From: Symbiodinium natans
Lineage: Eukaryota; Sar; Dinophyceae; Suessiales; Symbiodiniaceae
Direction of reading: 5' to 3'
Assembly: GCA_905221605.1 (NCBI GenBank)
Contig: CAJNDS010002068.1
Location: 275,001 to 339,000 of the forward strand
DNA length: 64,000 bases
The translations under genes were made by a program, and so were the position numbers. This document shows positions 55,663-64,000 of the stretch, in pieces (positions within the stretch are counted from its first letter, which is position 1; every line of letters starts with the position of its first letter). Below the pieces are notes generated by a model. That model ran no database searches and was not told the origin of the DNA. It saw only the letters and a list, made by a program, of their open reading frames with translations.

Positions 55663-58600
55663 GTGCTGCAAGCGGCCCGGAGGCCTCTGAACAAGATCAA
55701 AAGGGGTCCATCTTCGAGTTCCCAAGGTGGTGGAAGCGGTCATGAACAGAAGGGTGCGGACAGCTTTGAAGCTGCACCTGCTGCTGGATACGCCATGGGG
55801 GAGGAGGAGATCCTACAGATGGAGGCTGAGAGGTTGCGACAGTTGTCCGAAGAAGAGGACGAGATGCGACAGGTCTCTGAAAGGGATGGTTTTCAGAAAG
55901 ACGAGCATCTGATCAAAGCGTGCGATGGGACAACGTGGGAATGGCACCTCCATGAAGATGGGAGACAATATTATTACTGCCTGGATACGCAGGAAAGCAA
56001 GTGGACATTGCCGGTGGTAGGTGAAAAGATGAAGAGTGACGAGGTGGTTGGGTCTCCTTCGGGCAATGAGCTGGAAATGGAGGCGGCACTGGATTCTTCA
56101 TCCTCTACTCCGAAGACTGAGTCTACGAGGGCATTCCAGGGTAGTGTAAATAGTTTAGGTGAAAAAGATTTTTCCTCTACTATCAGGGATAGCGGTCCTA
56201 GGGCTGGCGGTGACGCCCCGACCTCGGGTTCTCCTGATGAGGAGGAGATTCCTGGAAACCGAACAGACATCGCTGGAGCTCAACATCTGGATCGGGAAGG
56301 AATGGGAGCACTTTCTGAGGGTGTGGCAGCGGTGGAATCGGTAGGTCCAGAAGAAAAGATTCCCAATGTGGAGATCGGAACTGTGTCGGCTGCAGAAGAT
56401 CGAGTGGTGGATGTGGTACCTGTCGTTCGGGAATGTGGTCCTGGAGATTTGGAAGACGGAGGGAAAAGGTCGTGTGTTGCGACTGAGGAGGTCTCTTCGT
56501 TTGGTGCCAAGGTTCCTGCCATTCAAAGGGAAAAAGAAGCTTCTGGAATAGCTGGAGACACAGAAGATCTGAAAAATGAGGCCTGGAGCGCCAATGATGC
56601 GCGGGTCGATGCGCCAGATATTACCTGGAGTGCGAAGGAAGCACGGGTTGAGGTGCATATGGCGTTACGTTCCACGGGCGACTGCAACAATGGGGCGCAG
56701 GTCTCCGCAGCAGCTGATGATGGAGGTTCACAGGTGGACGCACTGGTGCAACCTGAAGTTAGCAGCGAGGAACGAAATGACAAGGGCTACACCGGAGCCA
56801 ATGAGGCAGCTGTGGTCAATGATGGTGGAAATTCTCCTTTGGAAGCCATGGAACCAAAGGATCCTGCGGTGGAAGAAAGCATGCCTGCCGTGGATGATCG
56901 ACTCAATTGCCCTGCAGTGGAGGAAGATTTGCCTGCTGCAGAAGGTACAAAGGACTCCAATGATGGGTCCACTCCCACGAAGGGAGAAGTGTTGCCGTCT
57001 GGAAGTTCGCCGGAAGTCGACACCGAGCGAATTATAGCAGATGAGGCAAAGCCTTTGGCGGAGAAAAAGAGAGGTCCTGAAGTCCAGGAGCACAAAAAAG
57101 ATGAGCTTGTGGGACTCGTGGAGCAGGACGAGCAGTGTGACTCAAAGGTGAAAACAAAGGATGCGCCAGGAGCCGATGATACAGAGGTGGTTTCTGAAGA
57201 GCAAGCAAAGAAAGTGCCCCGAGCGGGAGCCTTGGAATCACCTGGGACACATTGCTATCAAGAGGGAGATGAGATCATGGGTCTAGTGCGCTGCATCAAT
57301 GGGTATGGAGCCTTTTTGGACCATGGTGATTTGAATGTATTGATTCCTACAGAAGGGAACAATACGTGCCATTTCAGATTTGGTGATACTGTCAATGGAA
57401 CAGTGAAACTAGTGGAAGATGATGGTACCATAATCTTGGACACCTTTCTGGTTTTGGAAGAGGACGTGGAGGACTCTTCCTCAACGCTGCGGAAGTGGAA
57501 ACCCAGCGGCTGGAGTACGTGGTGGACGAATCCATGGTATGTTGGTCAGTGGTACCGAGATTCAAACGGTCAATGGGACTGGAAACAGGAGGAAGAGCAT
57601 TCCGATGAGGAGCTTGTGATACAGGAGTTATCCTCTGAAGAACGAGAAGAAAGACAACTTTATGGAGAAAAGATCTACAAAGCTCTTCTGGAGAATGGAA
57701 ACGAAGAGGAAGCCTATGTTGGCAAAATTACAGGGATGCTGTTGGGTCGCCCGATGGAAGATTTACAGGAGTGTGTTGCAGATCAGGCATTCCTCAATGC
57801 GGAAGCTCGGCGCGCGTATGGCATCTTGCAAAATGGTGGTTGGAAGCCTGATGGTACAGAAAGCACAGGCTTGGGGGAGTTAACCACTTTTTCCCGAAAA
57901 CAGTACCACAACGCGCTTTTCGAACTGGCATGCAAAAAAAGGAGATTTTCTCGACCAGTTGTGGGTGAAGCGGTGGCAACGGTGCTGAATCAAGGGGAAG
58001 ATGAGTTTTGGAACGCGCTTTGGTTGGACACCAAGCTATTTTTGCAGGAGCTGGATGGTGCAGTGCAATCCATGAGCAAAAGGGAGAACAAGCCAATGGA
58101 AGCCTACATGGACCCTGACCAGTACAAAAAGGCTTACATGACACCAAAGACTGTGTTGTCACCTGGTTACAGCAAGCTGTGCAAGTTCTTCAATCGGGGA
58201 CGGTGTCGCAATGGTGATGAGTGTTCCTATGAGCATCGTCGTTATGGTGAAGGTTGGCCAGGAGGAGGGTCAACTGATCCAAAGAATAGCCAAGAAGCTG
58301 ATGATGAGGATGGGAACATCGGTGACCCTCCCACAGAGGAAGGTACAGTGGATGAGGCACAGCAGGAGCGGGAGGATTTAGCCTTCCGGGCCAAGTACAA
58401 GTCTGGCAAAGGTGCATCAAAGGGTGAGCCTACGTCGGGTGAGCCAAAAGGTCGGCTGTGTCTGTATTACAATCAAGGTGGTTGTAAATATGGGACTGCA
58501 TGCAGGTACCTTCACAACGATGACATAGCATTGGAAGGGACTTGGGAGCCCGGCAAATCTTGGGACAATGCTTCCAGGAAGTCACTAAGGGACGCAGGGT

Positions 58601-61600
58601 TCCACAATTGCTGTTTCGATTATTACCTCCGAGGACGTTGCCGGAAAGGGTTAAATTTCTGCAAGTACTCCCATGACGAGATGTCAGAGGAGCGGCTGTC
58701 GCTCCTGAAACACTTGGTACAGGTGGCCAATCAGGTCCGGTTTGAAAAAGAGAGAGGATGGGAGATTACGGATAGAAGCACGTTTCAGCCGCCTGCAAGT
58801 GGGGGAGCTGAATCTTCCTCATCCTCGGCACCGAAAGCACTGCAAATGACCAATGTGTCACAAAAAGATGGTGAAAAAGGTACTCTGGATGAAGCAGAAG
58901 CTGATGAACAAAAGAATTCAGTGGCTGCATCCACTGGTACTCAGCTTCAAAATCCGGAGGAGCCAATTGAAAATTGGATGGCTCGCAACGCACACCTGTG
59001 GGTGTATACCCCTCATGTAAGTGAGGTGATGATTACGCTTGGTGTGACCAATGTGTCGGACTTGCAAGAGTTCATCTTTGTGGAAGATTTGGTTGACAAA
59101 GGGATCAACAAAGTGACCGCATGCAAAATTCTGCAATTGGTGGGTGAGGTCCGATATCGACCGGGAGGACCGGAAAAGGCAGTTCCTTCTGATGCATCTG
59201 TACGGGTACAACAATCTTCTGGGAACAAAGGGACTGGAAGAGCGGCGGTGCGAACCCTCACTCAGGTGCGTGAAGCTGAAGACTCCGGTGCAAAAACTAT
59301 GCCGAGAGGCTCCTATCGGGAGCTTTTTGATAAGGTCAGGTACCGTGATGGTTGGACGCTTGCGCAGAGGTCTCCGTTGTGTGTACAGAAGCTGCGGTTG
59401 GTGGGAGTTGGAATGCCGCCGGTGAATCCACCAACAAAAAAGTATCGGTCAAGATCAAACCCTGTGAGAAGGGGAAGGCCCTTGCTGGACAAAAAACAGG
59501 TGCGACAGGTGCCACGCTCTCGGTCACAACGACGAGTGCAACCGGCGGAAGTGGTGGAAAAGCCGAAGCCACTGGAACTGAAGCCTCGTGGTGGGTTGTC
59601 GTATCGGTTCAGCAGAGCGTGGGCAGATGTGGTGGATGATGATGAACAGGCGGAGGCTTTGGTCTCGTATGCCGCTTCCTCAAGCGATTCAAGCGAAGAG
59701 GAGACCAATGCCGTACAACGCCTGAAGGAAATCTTTTTGCAAGAAAGGGATTCACAGAGAACTGCGAATCGTGGCAATGTTCCGCAAAGTGGTTCTTCAG
59801 GCTCCAATGACGGGCCGAAAAAATCGGTTCACCTTGGCGAAGGGCGCGACAAAGCGTCGCGGGGGGAGACCCGCCAAGAAGTGACTTCACAAGTTTTTTC
59901 GCTACCACAACCTTCTCGTCGAGCTGAACGGTCTCAAAAAAGAGCAAGGGATGGTTCAGTTATGGTTGGTTCGCTGGCGGTGGGCTCCACGGATGAGGTT
60001 TTACCTGGGCAAGGTGTTGCTGGACAGGTGAATGTCTCTGAAAGCGCTCAAGTTCTTCCTGGGCAAGAAGTGGCTGGACAGGAGACGGCGCCGGAAGGAG
60101 CAGTACAGATTTCTGGCGAGGAGACTGACCAAAAAGAAGGAGAAGGTGGGAGCAATGACCTCCGTGGTGATGATGCGAAGATGTTGGATGGTGGTCCGGT
60201 GAGGAGTGACCTTCAGCAATTGCTGGTTAAAGGCCTTCTGACTCGGATTTATTGGAAGGTTGCAGTTGGCAAGTTGCCGGTGGGGCAAAGAGACTGCCAA
60301 AAAGGGTCCAATAAGATGGATCGAAATTTGGTTATTAGCATGTCATCCGAGGGTGCAAGCGAACAGGATGAGAACCTGGCACTGGAGGACGATGCTGATC
60401 AGTCAATGGGTGACGGTGCGATGGTTGTTCTGGTGTATGATCCAAGGACGCTGATTCAGTCGCCAACAACTGATTGGGTTATGCGTCGCGGTCTTACCGA
60501 TCGTTCCGTCTGGCCAGCAATGGCGTACATGGCACAGAGGATATGTGCTGAAATGGTTCAAGTGGATGAAATGAATGCCCAGCTAGGGACTGGAGCACTC
60601 CTTTTTCAAAGGAGAGATCAAGGACATTATACTGACCTGCATCATTCGTTCCATGAAAACCCGTGCTTGCCGGCGGTGGGGAATTATCCTCTTTCAGTGA
60701 TGGGTGCTTTGTTGTCTCCTGGTCTGGAAGGGGAATTCAAGAACACTGACAAGTTTGGAACTGCTATGGAGGCAATTGCCTACGATTGGAGCCGCAGTCC
60801 AGGCATGGAAGTTCATATTGAACTTATGGCGAGGGTAGCCAAAATGGTTCACCCATTCCTGAATCTGGGAGCCCAAGGGTCGGTGATGATTTCGGAATTT
60901 CTCTGGCAGCGCGGGAGGGCTCGGTTGATGGAGTTCCTTCAAGCGGCGACTTGTGCGGACCAATTGGAGGCTCTCTGGAGAAGGATGGACGACGATGCTG
61001 ATGAAGAGGTGGATCCTTCGACAGCGGTGCTGGAAGTTTTTGGACCAGAGGGCGCGGTGCTTGATCAAGGGAACAATGAATCCCTTATTCCCATTGAAGA
61101 TGCTGGAGGTGAGATAAGTGGTGACACTGGAGGGGATGGCAAAGCGCCAGAAGTTTCTCCGGAAGAGGAGACATCCAGTGGGTCATCAAGACTGGCGGAC
61201 ACAAGGATTTTCTTGTGGTCAGTGTACTCCCGCGTGGCTTCGAATTTCTCTATGCAGGACCGCACTACTGGTAAGATCTTTGACAGCACAAAAGGGTATC
61301 CTGGTGAAGGACCAAACAATGATGACAATCCTTCCTCTAAGGGGAACTTACCCTGGATCTCGGAAGACTACCTCGACGAAGTGGTGTCAAAAAAGATGGA
61401 AAGGTCTTCAGATATGGATGGGTTTGTTCCGGGAAGTGAGGGACCATTGGAAAAGGTAGAGGTGGAGAATGTTACTGCCTCTAAAATTCTTATGGCTCTT
61501 TGGAAGAAGGGACATAGAGTTGGTTATAGGAGGTTGTGTCGTTTGAACGCATCTGGATGCAAGGTTGGAGCAATGAAACGTCCAATCAAAAGGGTGCAGA

Positions 61601-63099
61601 AGATTGGCACTAGAAAGGCCTTCATGAAGATGTTCAATGTTTTTGGATCGTCTCAGCATGGCTCAGGAGTTGGCGGAAAACCGATCATGAAGGTGGTAGG
61701 ACCAAGGCCGGGTTTTCCAGCTGTACTCCAAGCACCAAATACTGATAGCACGTCGGGTGAAGGGAGCAGTCCCCAGGTACATGGCAATGTTCATGTAGAG
61801 CACAATCGCCCTATGGACCGGTATGAGGCAGAGCGCTTGGAGAAGAGGAAGAAGGGTTTCTGCTATTGGTTCGGCAGGGGGAAAGATCGCTGCAAATTCG
61901 GTGACGACTGCAAATTCATCCATTCCGAAGATGATGTGGTGCTACATTCATATTGGTGCAAATACTATGTGGCAGGGAGAGAATGTTTCGCTGGAAAGGA
62001 TTGTGAGTTCTCGCATGATGCAACTGGTGTGAGGTGCGCCCAGTTTGCTCGGTCTGGGAAGTGTCGATTTGGTGACAGGTGTGTCTTCGAGCATGGTGTT
62101 CCGTTGGAAAAACAGAGGCCAAGGTCTCCAAGGACGCCCCCAAGGGATGGTCCAAGGAAAAAGTCTGGTGCAAATGGTGGAGAAAAGGAGATCTCTCCTG
62201 AACAGTTCGATGATGATGAGGAGGATTTTATGGTTTATGACGAAGAGACCAAGATGACGGAACTGTTGATGGAGGCGATTTCATTTCTCTCCGGTGGCAA
62301 GCCAGATTTGGCTCGAGCAGAGGCGGACCCATTGTTCAAACTCCTGAAGTTCACTGGAGATGCTGACCAAATGGATCAAGTATGGGTTTCGTGGACCACT
62401 GAAATGTTGTCCGTGCTGGAACTTCTCGAAGTAGTGAAGTCGTATGAGGTTTCGCTCGCGGAGGTGGAAGAATGGGTCAATGACCTGAGGATATGGTATG
62501 AGCGAGCCAATTTGGGAGAGGAAAAGGATCCCAAAAGAGGTAAAAAGAGATCCCTAGAAAGGGAGTCCAGCAAGGATATTCCTGCCGAAACAGGAGTGGT
62601 TGAGACTTCGGAGACGGAGGTTGCCGTTGAAGAAGAGAAGAAAAAGGTAAAAAAGAAGAGGAAAGCTGCAGCTATTGAAGATCCTTACACTCTCATGGTT
62701 CCAAAGCCGAAGAAGATGCCGACGATCATTGAGAAGGGTGGATCAACATCCAATGTGGTGGCTTCTGCAGTGGAAAAATCCTCGAAGACGCGCACAAAGT
62801 CAAATGTCGGTGGAAAGACAAAGAAGAGGGAGAAAAGTCAGAGTCCCAAAAAAGAAGAGGTGGTAATGGTTCAAGATCCTGAAGAAAAGGATCGTCCATC
62901 TGATGCGGATGCACCAGGGTCTGCCACTGCGAATGAAGAGCTGGGTCAATCTTGCCAGGCGATTGAGGACGCAAAGAGGGAAGGATTGGTATCCTCAATT
63001 CAAAGGGGCGTACAGGATCCTGTTCTTACAGTTTCGGACCTGGAGTATTTTCTGCTGCAACTTCACCTCAAGATTGCCAACAATCGGAAAAAGAAGTGA
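55663..63099 (+). CDS. Giant WW / S1 / MLLE / SAM-like / six-CCCH protein encoded by the LTR element
   Basis: 2478 open codons (frame open from 55564; first ATG 55795), intronless. Modules in order: WW domain (55930-56020; WEW...YYY...KWTLP); long acidic linker; S1-type RNA-binding fold (57259-57460; GLVRCINGYGAFLDHG...IPTEG); Trp-rich stretch; PABC/MLLE domain (57640-57840; signature GKITGMLL at 57721-57744); CCCH fingers at 58180, 58459 and 58609 (C-x7-C-x5-C-x3-H and a variant); SAM-like module (59009-59130); Ser/Arg/Lys-rich linkers; two unrecognised globular stretches (~60420-61020 and 61190-61660); three more CCCH fingers (61861, 61957, 62035); basic, Lys-rich C-terminus with NLS-like clusters. 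The set suggests an RNA-binding scaffold that could package element RNA or engage poly(A)/PAM2 partners. It has no polymerase, integrase or protease motif. Position between LTRs argues for element cargo, not a host gene. Confidence 0.85.
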   Translation: MLQAARRPLNKIKRGPSSSSQGGGSGHEQKGADSFEAAPAAGYAMGEEEILQMEAERLRQLSEEEDEMRQVSERDGFQKDEHLIKACDGTTWEWHLHEDGRQYYYCLDTQESKWTLPVVGEKMKSDEVVGSPSGNELEMEAALDSSSSTPKTESTRAFQGSVNSLGEKDFSSTIRDSGPRAGGDAPTSGSPDEEEIPGNRTDIAGAQHLDREGMGALSEGVAAVESVGPEEKIPNVEIGTVSAAEDRVVDVVPVVRECGPGDLEDGGKRSCVATEEVSSFGAKVPAIQREKEASGIAGDTEDLKNEAWSANDARVDAPDITWSAKEARVEVHMALRSTGDCNNGAQVSAAADDGGSQVDALVQPEVSSEERNDKGYTGANEAAVVNDGGNSPLEAMEPKDPAVEESMPAVDDRLNCPAVEEDLPAAEGTKDSNDGSTPTKGEVLPSGSSPEVDTERIIADEAKPLAEKKRGPEVQEHKKDELVGLVEQDEQCDSKVKTKDAPGADDTEVVSEEQAKKVPRAGALESPGTHCYQEGDEIMGLVRCINGYGAFLDHGDLNVLIPTEGNNTCHFRFGDTVNGTVKLVEDDGTIILDTFLVLEEDVEDSSSTLRKWKPSGWSTWWTNPWYVGQWYRDSNGQWDWKQEEEHSDEELVIQELSSEEREERQLYGEKIYKALLENGNEEEAYVGKITGMLLGRPMEDLQECVADQAFLNAEARRAYGILQNGGWKPDGTESTGLGELTTFSRKQYHNALFELACKKRRFSRPVVGEAVATVLNQGEDEFWNALWLDTKLFLQELDGAVQSMSKRENKPMEAYMDPDQYKKAYMTPKTVLSPGYSKLCKFFNRGRCRNGDECSYEHRRYGEGWPGGGSTDPKNSQEADDEDGNIGDPPTEEGTVDEAQQEREDLAFRAKYKSGKGASKGEPTSGEPKGRLCLYYNQGGCKYGTACRYLHNDDIALEGTWEPGKSWDNASRKSLRDAGFHNCCFDYYLRGRCRKGLNFCKYSHDEMSEERLSLLKHLVQVANQVRFEKERGWEITDRSTFQPPASGGAESSSSSAPKALQMTNVSQKDGEKGTLDEAEADEQKNSVAASTGTQLQNPEEPIENWMARNAHLWVYTPHVSEVMITLGVTNVSDLQEFIFVEDLVDKGINKVTACKILQLVGEVRYRPGGPEKAVPSDASVRVQQSSGNKGTGRAAVRTLTQVREAEDSGAKTMPRGSYRELFDKVRYRDGWTLAQRSPLCVQKLRLVGVGMPPVNPPTKKYRSRSNPVRRGRPLLDKKQVRQVPRSRSQRRVQPAEVVEKPKPLELKPRGGLSYRFSRAWADVVDDDEQAEALVSYAASSSDSSEEETNAVQRLKEIFLQERDSQRTANRGNVPQSGSSGSNDGPKKSVHLGEGRDKASRGETRQEVTSQVFSLPQPSRRAERSQKRARDGSVMVGSLAVGSTDEVLPGQGVAGQVNVSESAQVLPGQEVAGQETAPEGAVQISGEETDQKEGEGGSNDLRGDDAKMLDGGPVRSDLQQLLVKGLLTRIYWKVAVGKLPVGQRDCQKGSNKMDRNLVISMSSEGASEQDENLALEDDADQSMGDGAMVVLVYDPRTLIQSPTTDWVMRRGLTDRSVWPAMAYMAQRICAEMVQVDEMNAQLGTGALLFQRRDQGHYTDLHHSFHENPCLPAVGNYPLSVMGALLSPGLEGEFKNTDKFGTAMEAIAYDWSRSPGMEVHIELMARVAKMVHPFLNLGAQGSVMISEFLWQRGRARLMEFLQAATCADQLEALWRRMDDDADEEVDPSTAVLEVFGPEGAVLDQGNNESLIPIEDAGGEISGDTGGDGKAPEVSPEEETSSGSSRLADTRIFLWSVYSRVASNFSMQDRTTGKIFDSTKGYPGEGPNNDDNPSSKGNLPWISEDYLDEVVSKKMERSSDMDGFVPGSEGPLEKVEVENVTASKILMALWKKGHRVGYRRLCRLNASGCKVGAMKRPIKRVQKIGTRKAFMKMFNVFGSSQHGSGVGGKPIMKVVGPRPGFPAVLQAPNTDSTSGEGSSPQVHGNVHVEHNRPMDRYEAERLEKRKKGFCYWFGRGKDRCKFGDDCKFIHSEDDVVLHSYWCKYYVAGRECFAGKDCEFSHDATGVRCAQFARSGKCRFGDRCVFEHGVPLEKQRPRSPRTPPRDGPRKKSGANGGEKEISPEQFDDDEEDFMVYDEETKMTELLMEAISFLSGGKPDLARAEADPLFKLLKFTGDADQMDQVWVSWTTEMLSVLELLEVVKSYEVSLAEVEEWVNDLRIWYERANLGEEKDPKRGKKRSLERESSKDIPAETGVVETSETEVAVEEEKKKVKKKRKAAAIEDPYTLMVPKPKKMPTIIEKGGSTSNVVASAVEKSSKTRTKSNVGGKTKKREKSQSPKKEEVVMVQDPEEKDRPSDADAPGSATANEELGQSCQAIEDAKREGLVSSIQRGVQDPVLTVSDLEYFLLQLHLKIANNRKKK
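57640..57840 (+). other. PABC/MLLE-like domain in the LTR-element protein
   Basis: The stretch beginning QLYGEKIYKALL, then GKITGMLLGRPMEDLQECV and ending near RRAYGIL, matches the layout of the C-terminal MLLE domain of poly(A)-binding protein (LGERLFPLI ... AGKITGMLLE ... LL ... L ... V..A..VL). MLLE domains bind PAM2 peptides in translation and deadenylation factors. Seen only as an aligned pattern; the GKITGMLL core is the strongest part. Confidence 0.75.
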
Positions 63100-63440
63100 T
63101 TGGATGGTATGGATGAAGGGATAGTTTTTCTCTTTCTGGAGACGGGTGCACTGGAACAGCCAATGTGCTGACAATGTGGTGGTTACTATTAAGGGTATGG
63201 AAATCCCTGATAGTAGAAGTAAGTAGCTTTTCGCGTAGCGAAGACCACGGTTTGTGGTGAAGAAGGCCAAGGAGTCTTCAGTGATGAGAGGATCATGGTG
63301 AAAAAAGATTCTCTATGGGTAGTAGGTTAGCCAATGTGCTATAATTCCGTCCTGGAAGACGTTAAACCACAACTTGCATTTCAAGCAGCTGGCTGCTGCC
63401 TTAATGGCAGTTTTTGGCCAAAAGACCTGCATCTCCAATG

Positions 63441-63462
63441 TGTCCTAGGAAATCCTAGGACA
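63441..63462. other. Perfect hairpin upstream of the polypurine tract
   Basis: Inverted repeat with 10-nt arms (TGTCCTAGGA and its complement) around a 2-base loop, one base before the purine tract. It may be a structural signal of the element RNA; function unknown. Confidence 0.5.
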
Positions 63463-63469
63463 GGGGGAG
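63461..63469 (+). promoter_or_regulatory. Polypurine tract of the second LTR element
   Basis: CAGGGGGAG immediately before the TG of the right LTR, equivalent in place and ending to the copia tract at 52236-52247. Confidence 0.7.
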
Positions 63470-63748
63470 TGCGGAGCTGCAATTGGTATTGTAGAAAGGA
63501 GTTAGTGTTGGAAGTTGAAAGGGTTAATGAACCCGTAAACTATGTTTGGCTCAAGGATGGCCAGCCCGTCCAAAGAAAAAAGTCCGTGTTTGGGAGTGAG
63601 GGTTGGGTTAGTGCCCCTCTACTTGTGTAAGGGTGCCCCTTCCTTGTTGCTCTTATCCGTGTTCTTGGTTGTTTCTTGGTTCGATCTGGGAAATATAAGT
63701 TCAGGGCGATTAGGGGAGTTGATTTCCTTCCTTGGTTGTCCCCCCGTA
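63470..63748 (+). repeat. Right LTR of the second element
   Basis: 279-bp copy of 54931-55209 with no visible difference. It is followed by the CCCTA duplication and a CCCTAAA/CCCCAAA array. Confidence 0.9.
63533..63555 (+). promoter_or_regulatory. Spliced-leader-like motif in right LTR
   Basis: Copy of CCGTAAACTATG plus TTTGGCTCAAG (63545-63555). Confidence 0.5.
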
Positions 63749-63869
63749 CCCTAAACCCTAAGCCCCAAACCCCAAACCCCAAACCCCAAACCCTAAACCC
63801 CAAACCCCAAACCCCAAACCCCAAACCCCAAACCCCAAACCCCAAACCCCAAACCCTAAACCCTAAACC
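63749..63869 (-). repeat. CCCTAAA/CCCCAAA block at the right edge of the second LTR element
   Basis: Continues the array that ends at 54930 on the left side, so the element split one telomere-like block. A CCCCAAA sub-array spans ~63765-63850. Confidence 0.9.
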
Positions 63870-64000
63870 CTACCACAAACCGTAAGGCCCTGCCGAGCAT
63901 CTGTCACCATGATGTTGGAAGAGGGCAGCTGTCTTAGCTGCCCAAGCTCCTGCTCCTGAGCACAACTCGCCCCCCCCCTTCCCCTTCTTGCTCGCCTAAA

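Larger units (their letters stand above)
54931..63748 (+). mobile_element. Non-autonomous LTR element carrying a multidomain RNA-binding-type ORF (8.8 kb)
   Basis: Two 279-bp direct repeats that look identical by eye (54931-55209 and 63470-63748) bound the element. They begin TG, end TA, and are flanked by the 5-bp duplication CCCTA (54926-54930 and 63749-63753), so the insertion lies inside a CCCTAAA array. A half-tRNA(iMet)-type primer site follows the left LTR and a polypurine tract precedes the right one. The interior has two overlapping frames, 55277-55654 and 55663-63099. I find no DSG protease, DDE integrase, YVDD reverse transcriptase or RNase H motif. The element must therefore borrow replication functions, plausibly from a copia relative such as the one at 43.8-52.7 kb. 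Confidence 0.88.

Noticed and set aside
63749-63869. True chromosome end at the right side of the window
   Set aside because: The array is short, degenerate, followed by unique sequence, and matched by many internal blocks of both orientations.

Overview
The window looks like nuclear DNA of a dinoflagellate, most likely of the Symbiodiniaceae/Suessiales. Supporting signs are: interstitial TTTAGGG/CCCTAAA repeats (the plant/algal-type telomere unit, also used by dinoflagellates); a minus-strand gene whose introns seem to need GC or GA donors as well as GT; motifs resembling the 3' part of the dinoflagellate spliced leader inside two different LTRs; and a very long single-ORF Ty1/copia polyprotein. 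The taxonomic call is inference; no rRNA, tRNA or other marker gene was recognised.

Layout. (1) 1-5.9 kb: gene-poor DNA with telomere-like blocks, two GC-rich tandem-repeat clusters (1.6-2.4 kb) and an inverted-repeat element at 3.0 kb. (2) 5.9-9.1 kb, minus strand: a multi-exon gene of about 858 codons encoding a TRPM-type SLOG (LSDAT_euk) domain followed by membrane segments resembling SLATT effectors. It has one in-frame stop, and two of its introns (~95 bp each) are inverted-repeat, introner-like inserts. (3) 9.1-43.7 kb: about 35 kb with no convincing complete gene. It is a mosaic of dozens of short telomere-like blocks in both orientations, homopolymer G/C tracts, microsatellites and at least seven families of ~60-230 bp inverted-repeat (MITE-like) elements. 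(4) 43.77-52.70 kb: an apparently intact Ty1/copia LTR retrotransposon with 455-bp LTRs that look identical, a 5-bp target duplication, a half-tRNA-type primer site, a polypurine tract and a 2637-residue gag-pol frame. A 2-oxoglutarate/Fe(II) oxygenase-like domain lies between protease and integrase. (5) 54.93-63.75 kb: a second LTR element, with 279-bp LTRs that look identical, a 5-bp target duplication and the same kind of primer site. It has no protease, integrase or reverse transcriptase; instead it carries a ~2.4-kilo-residue protein with WW, S1, PABC/MLLE, SAM-like and six CCCH zinc-finger modules.

How the parts fit. The second element looks non-autonomous. It shares primer site, polypurine-tract form, an SL-like LTR motif and a SAM-like module with the copia element, so copia-type machinery could mobilise it. 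Both elements sit in telomere-like repeats. The second element's RNA-binding cargo protein, together with the oxygenase domain in the first element, is the most likely undescribed biology here.
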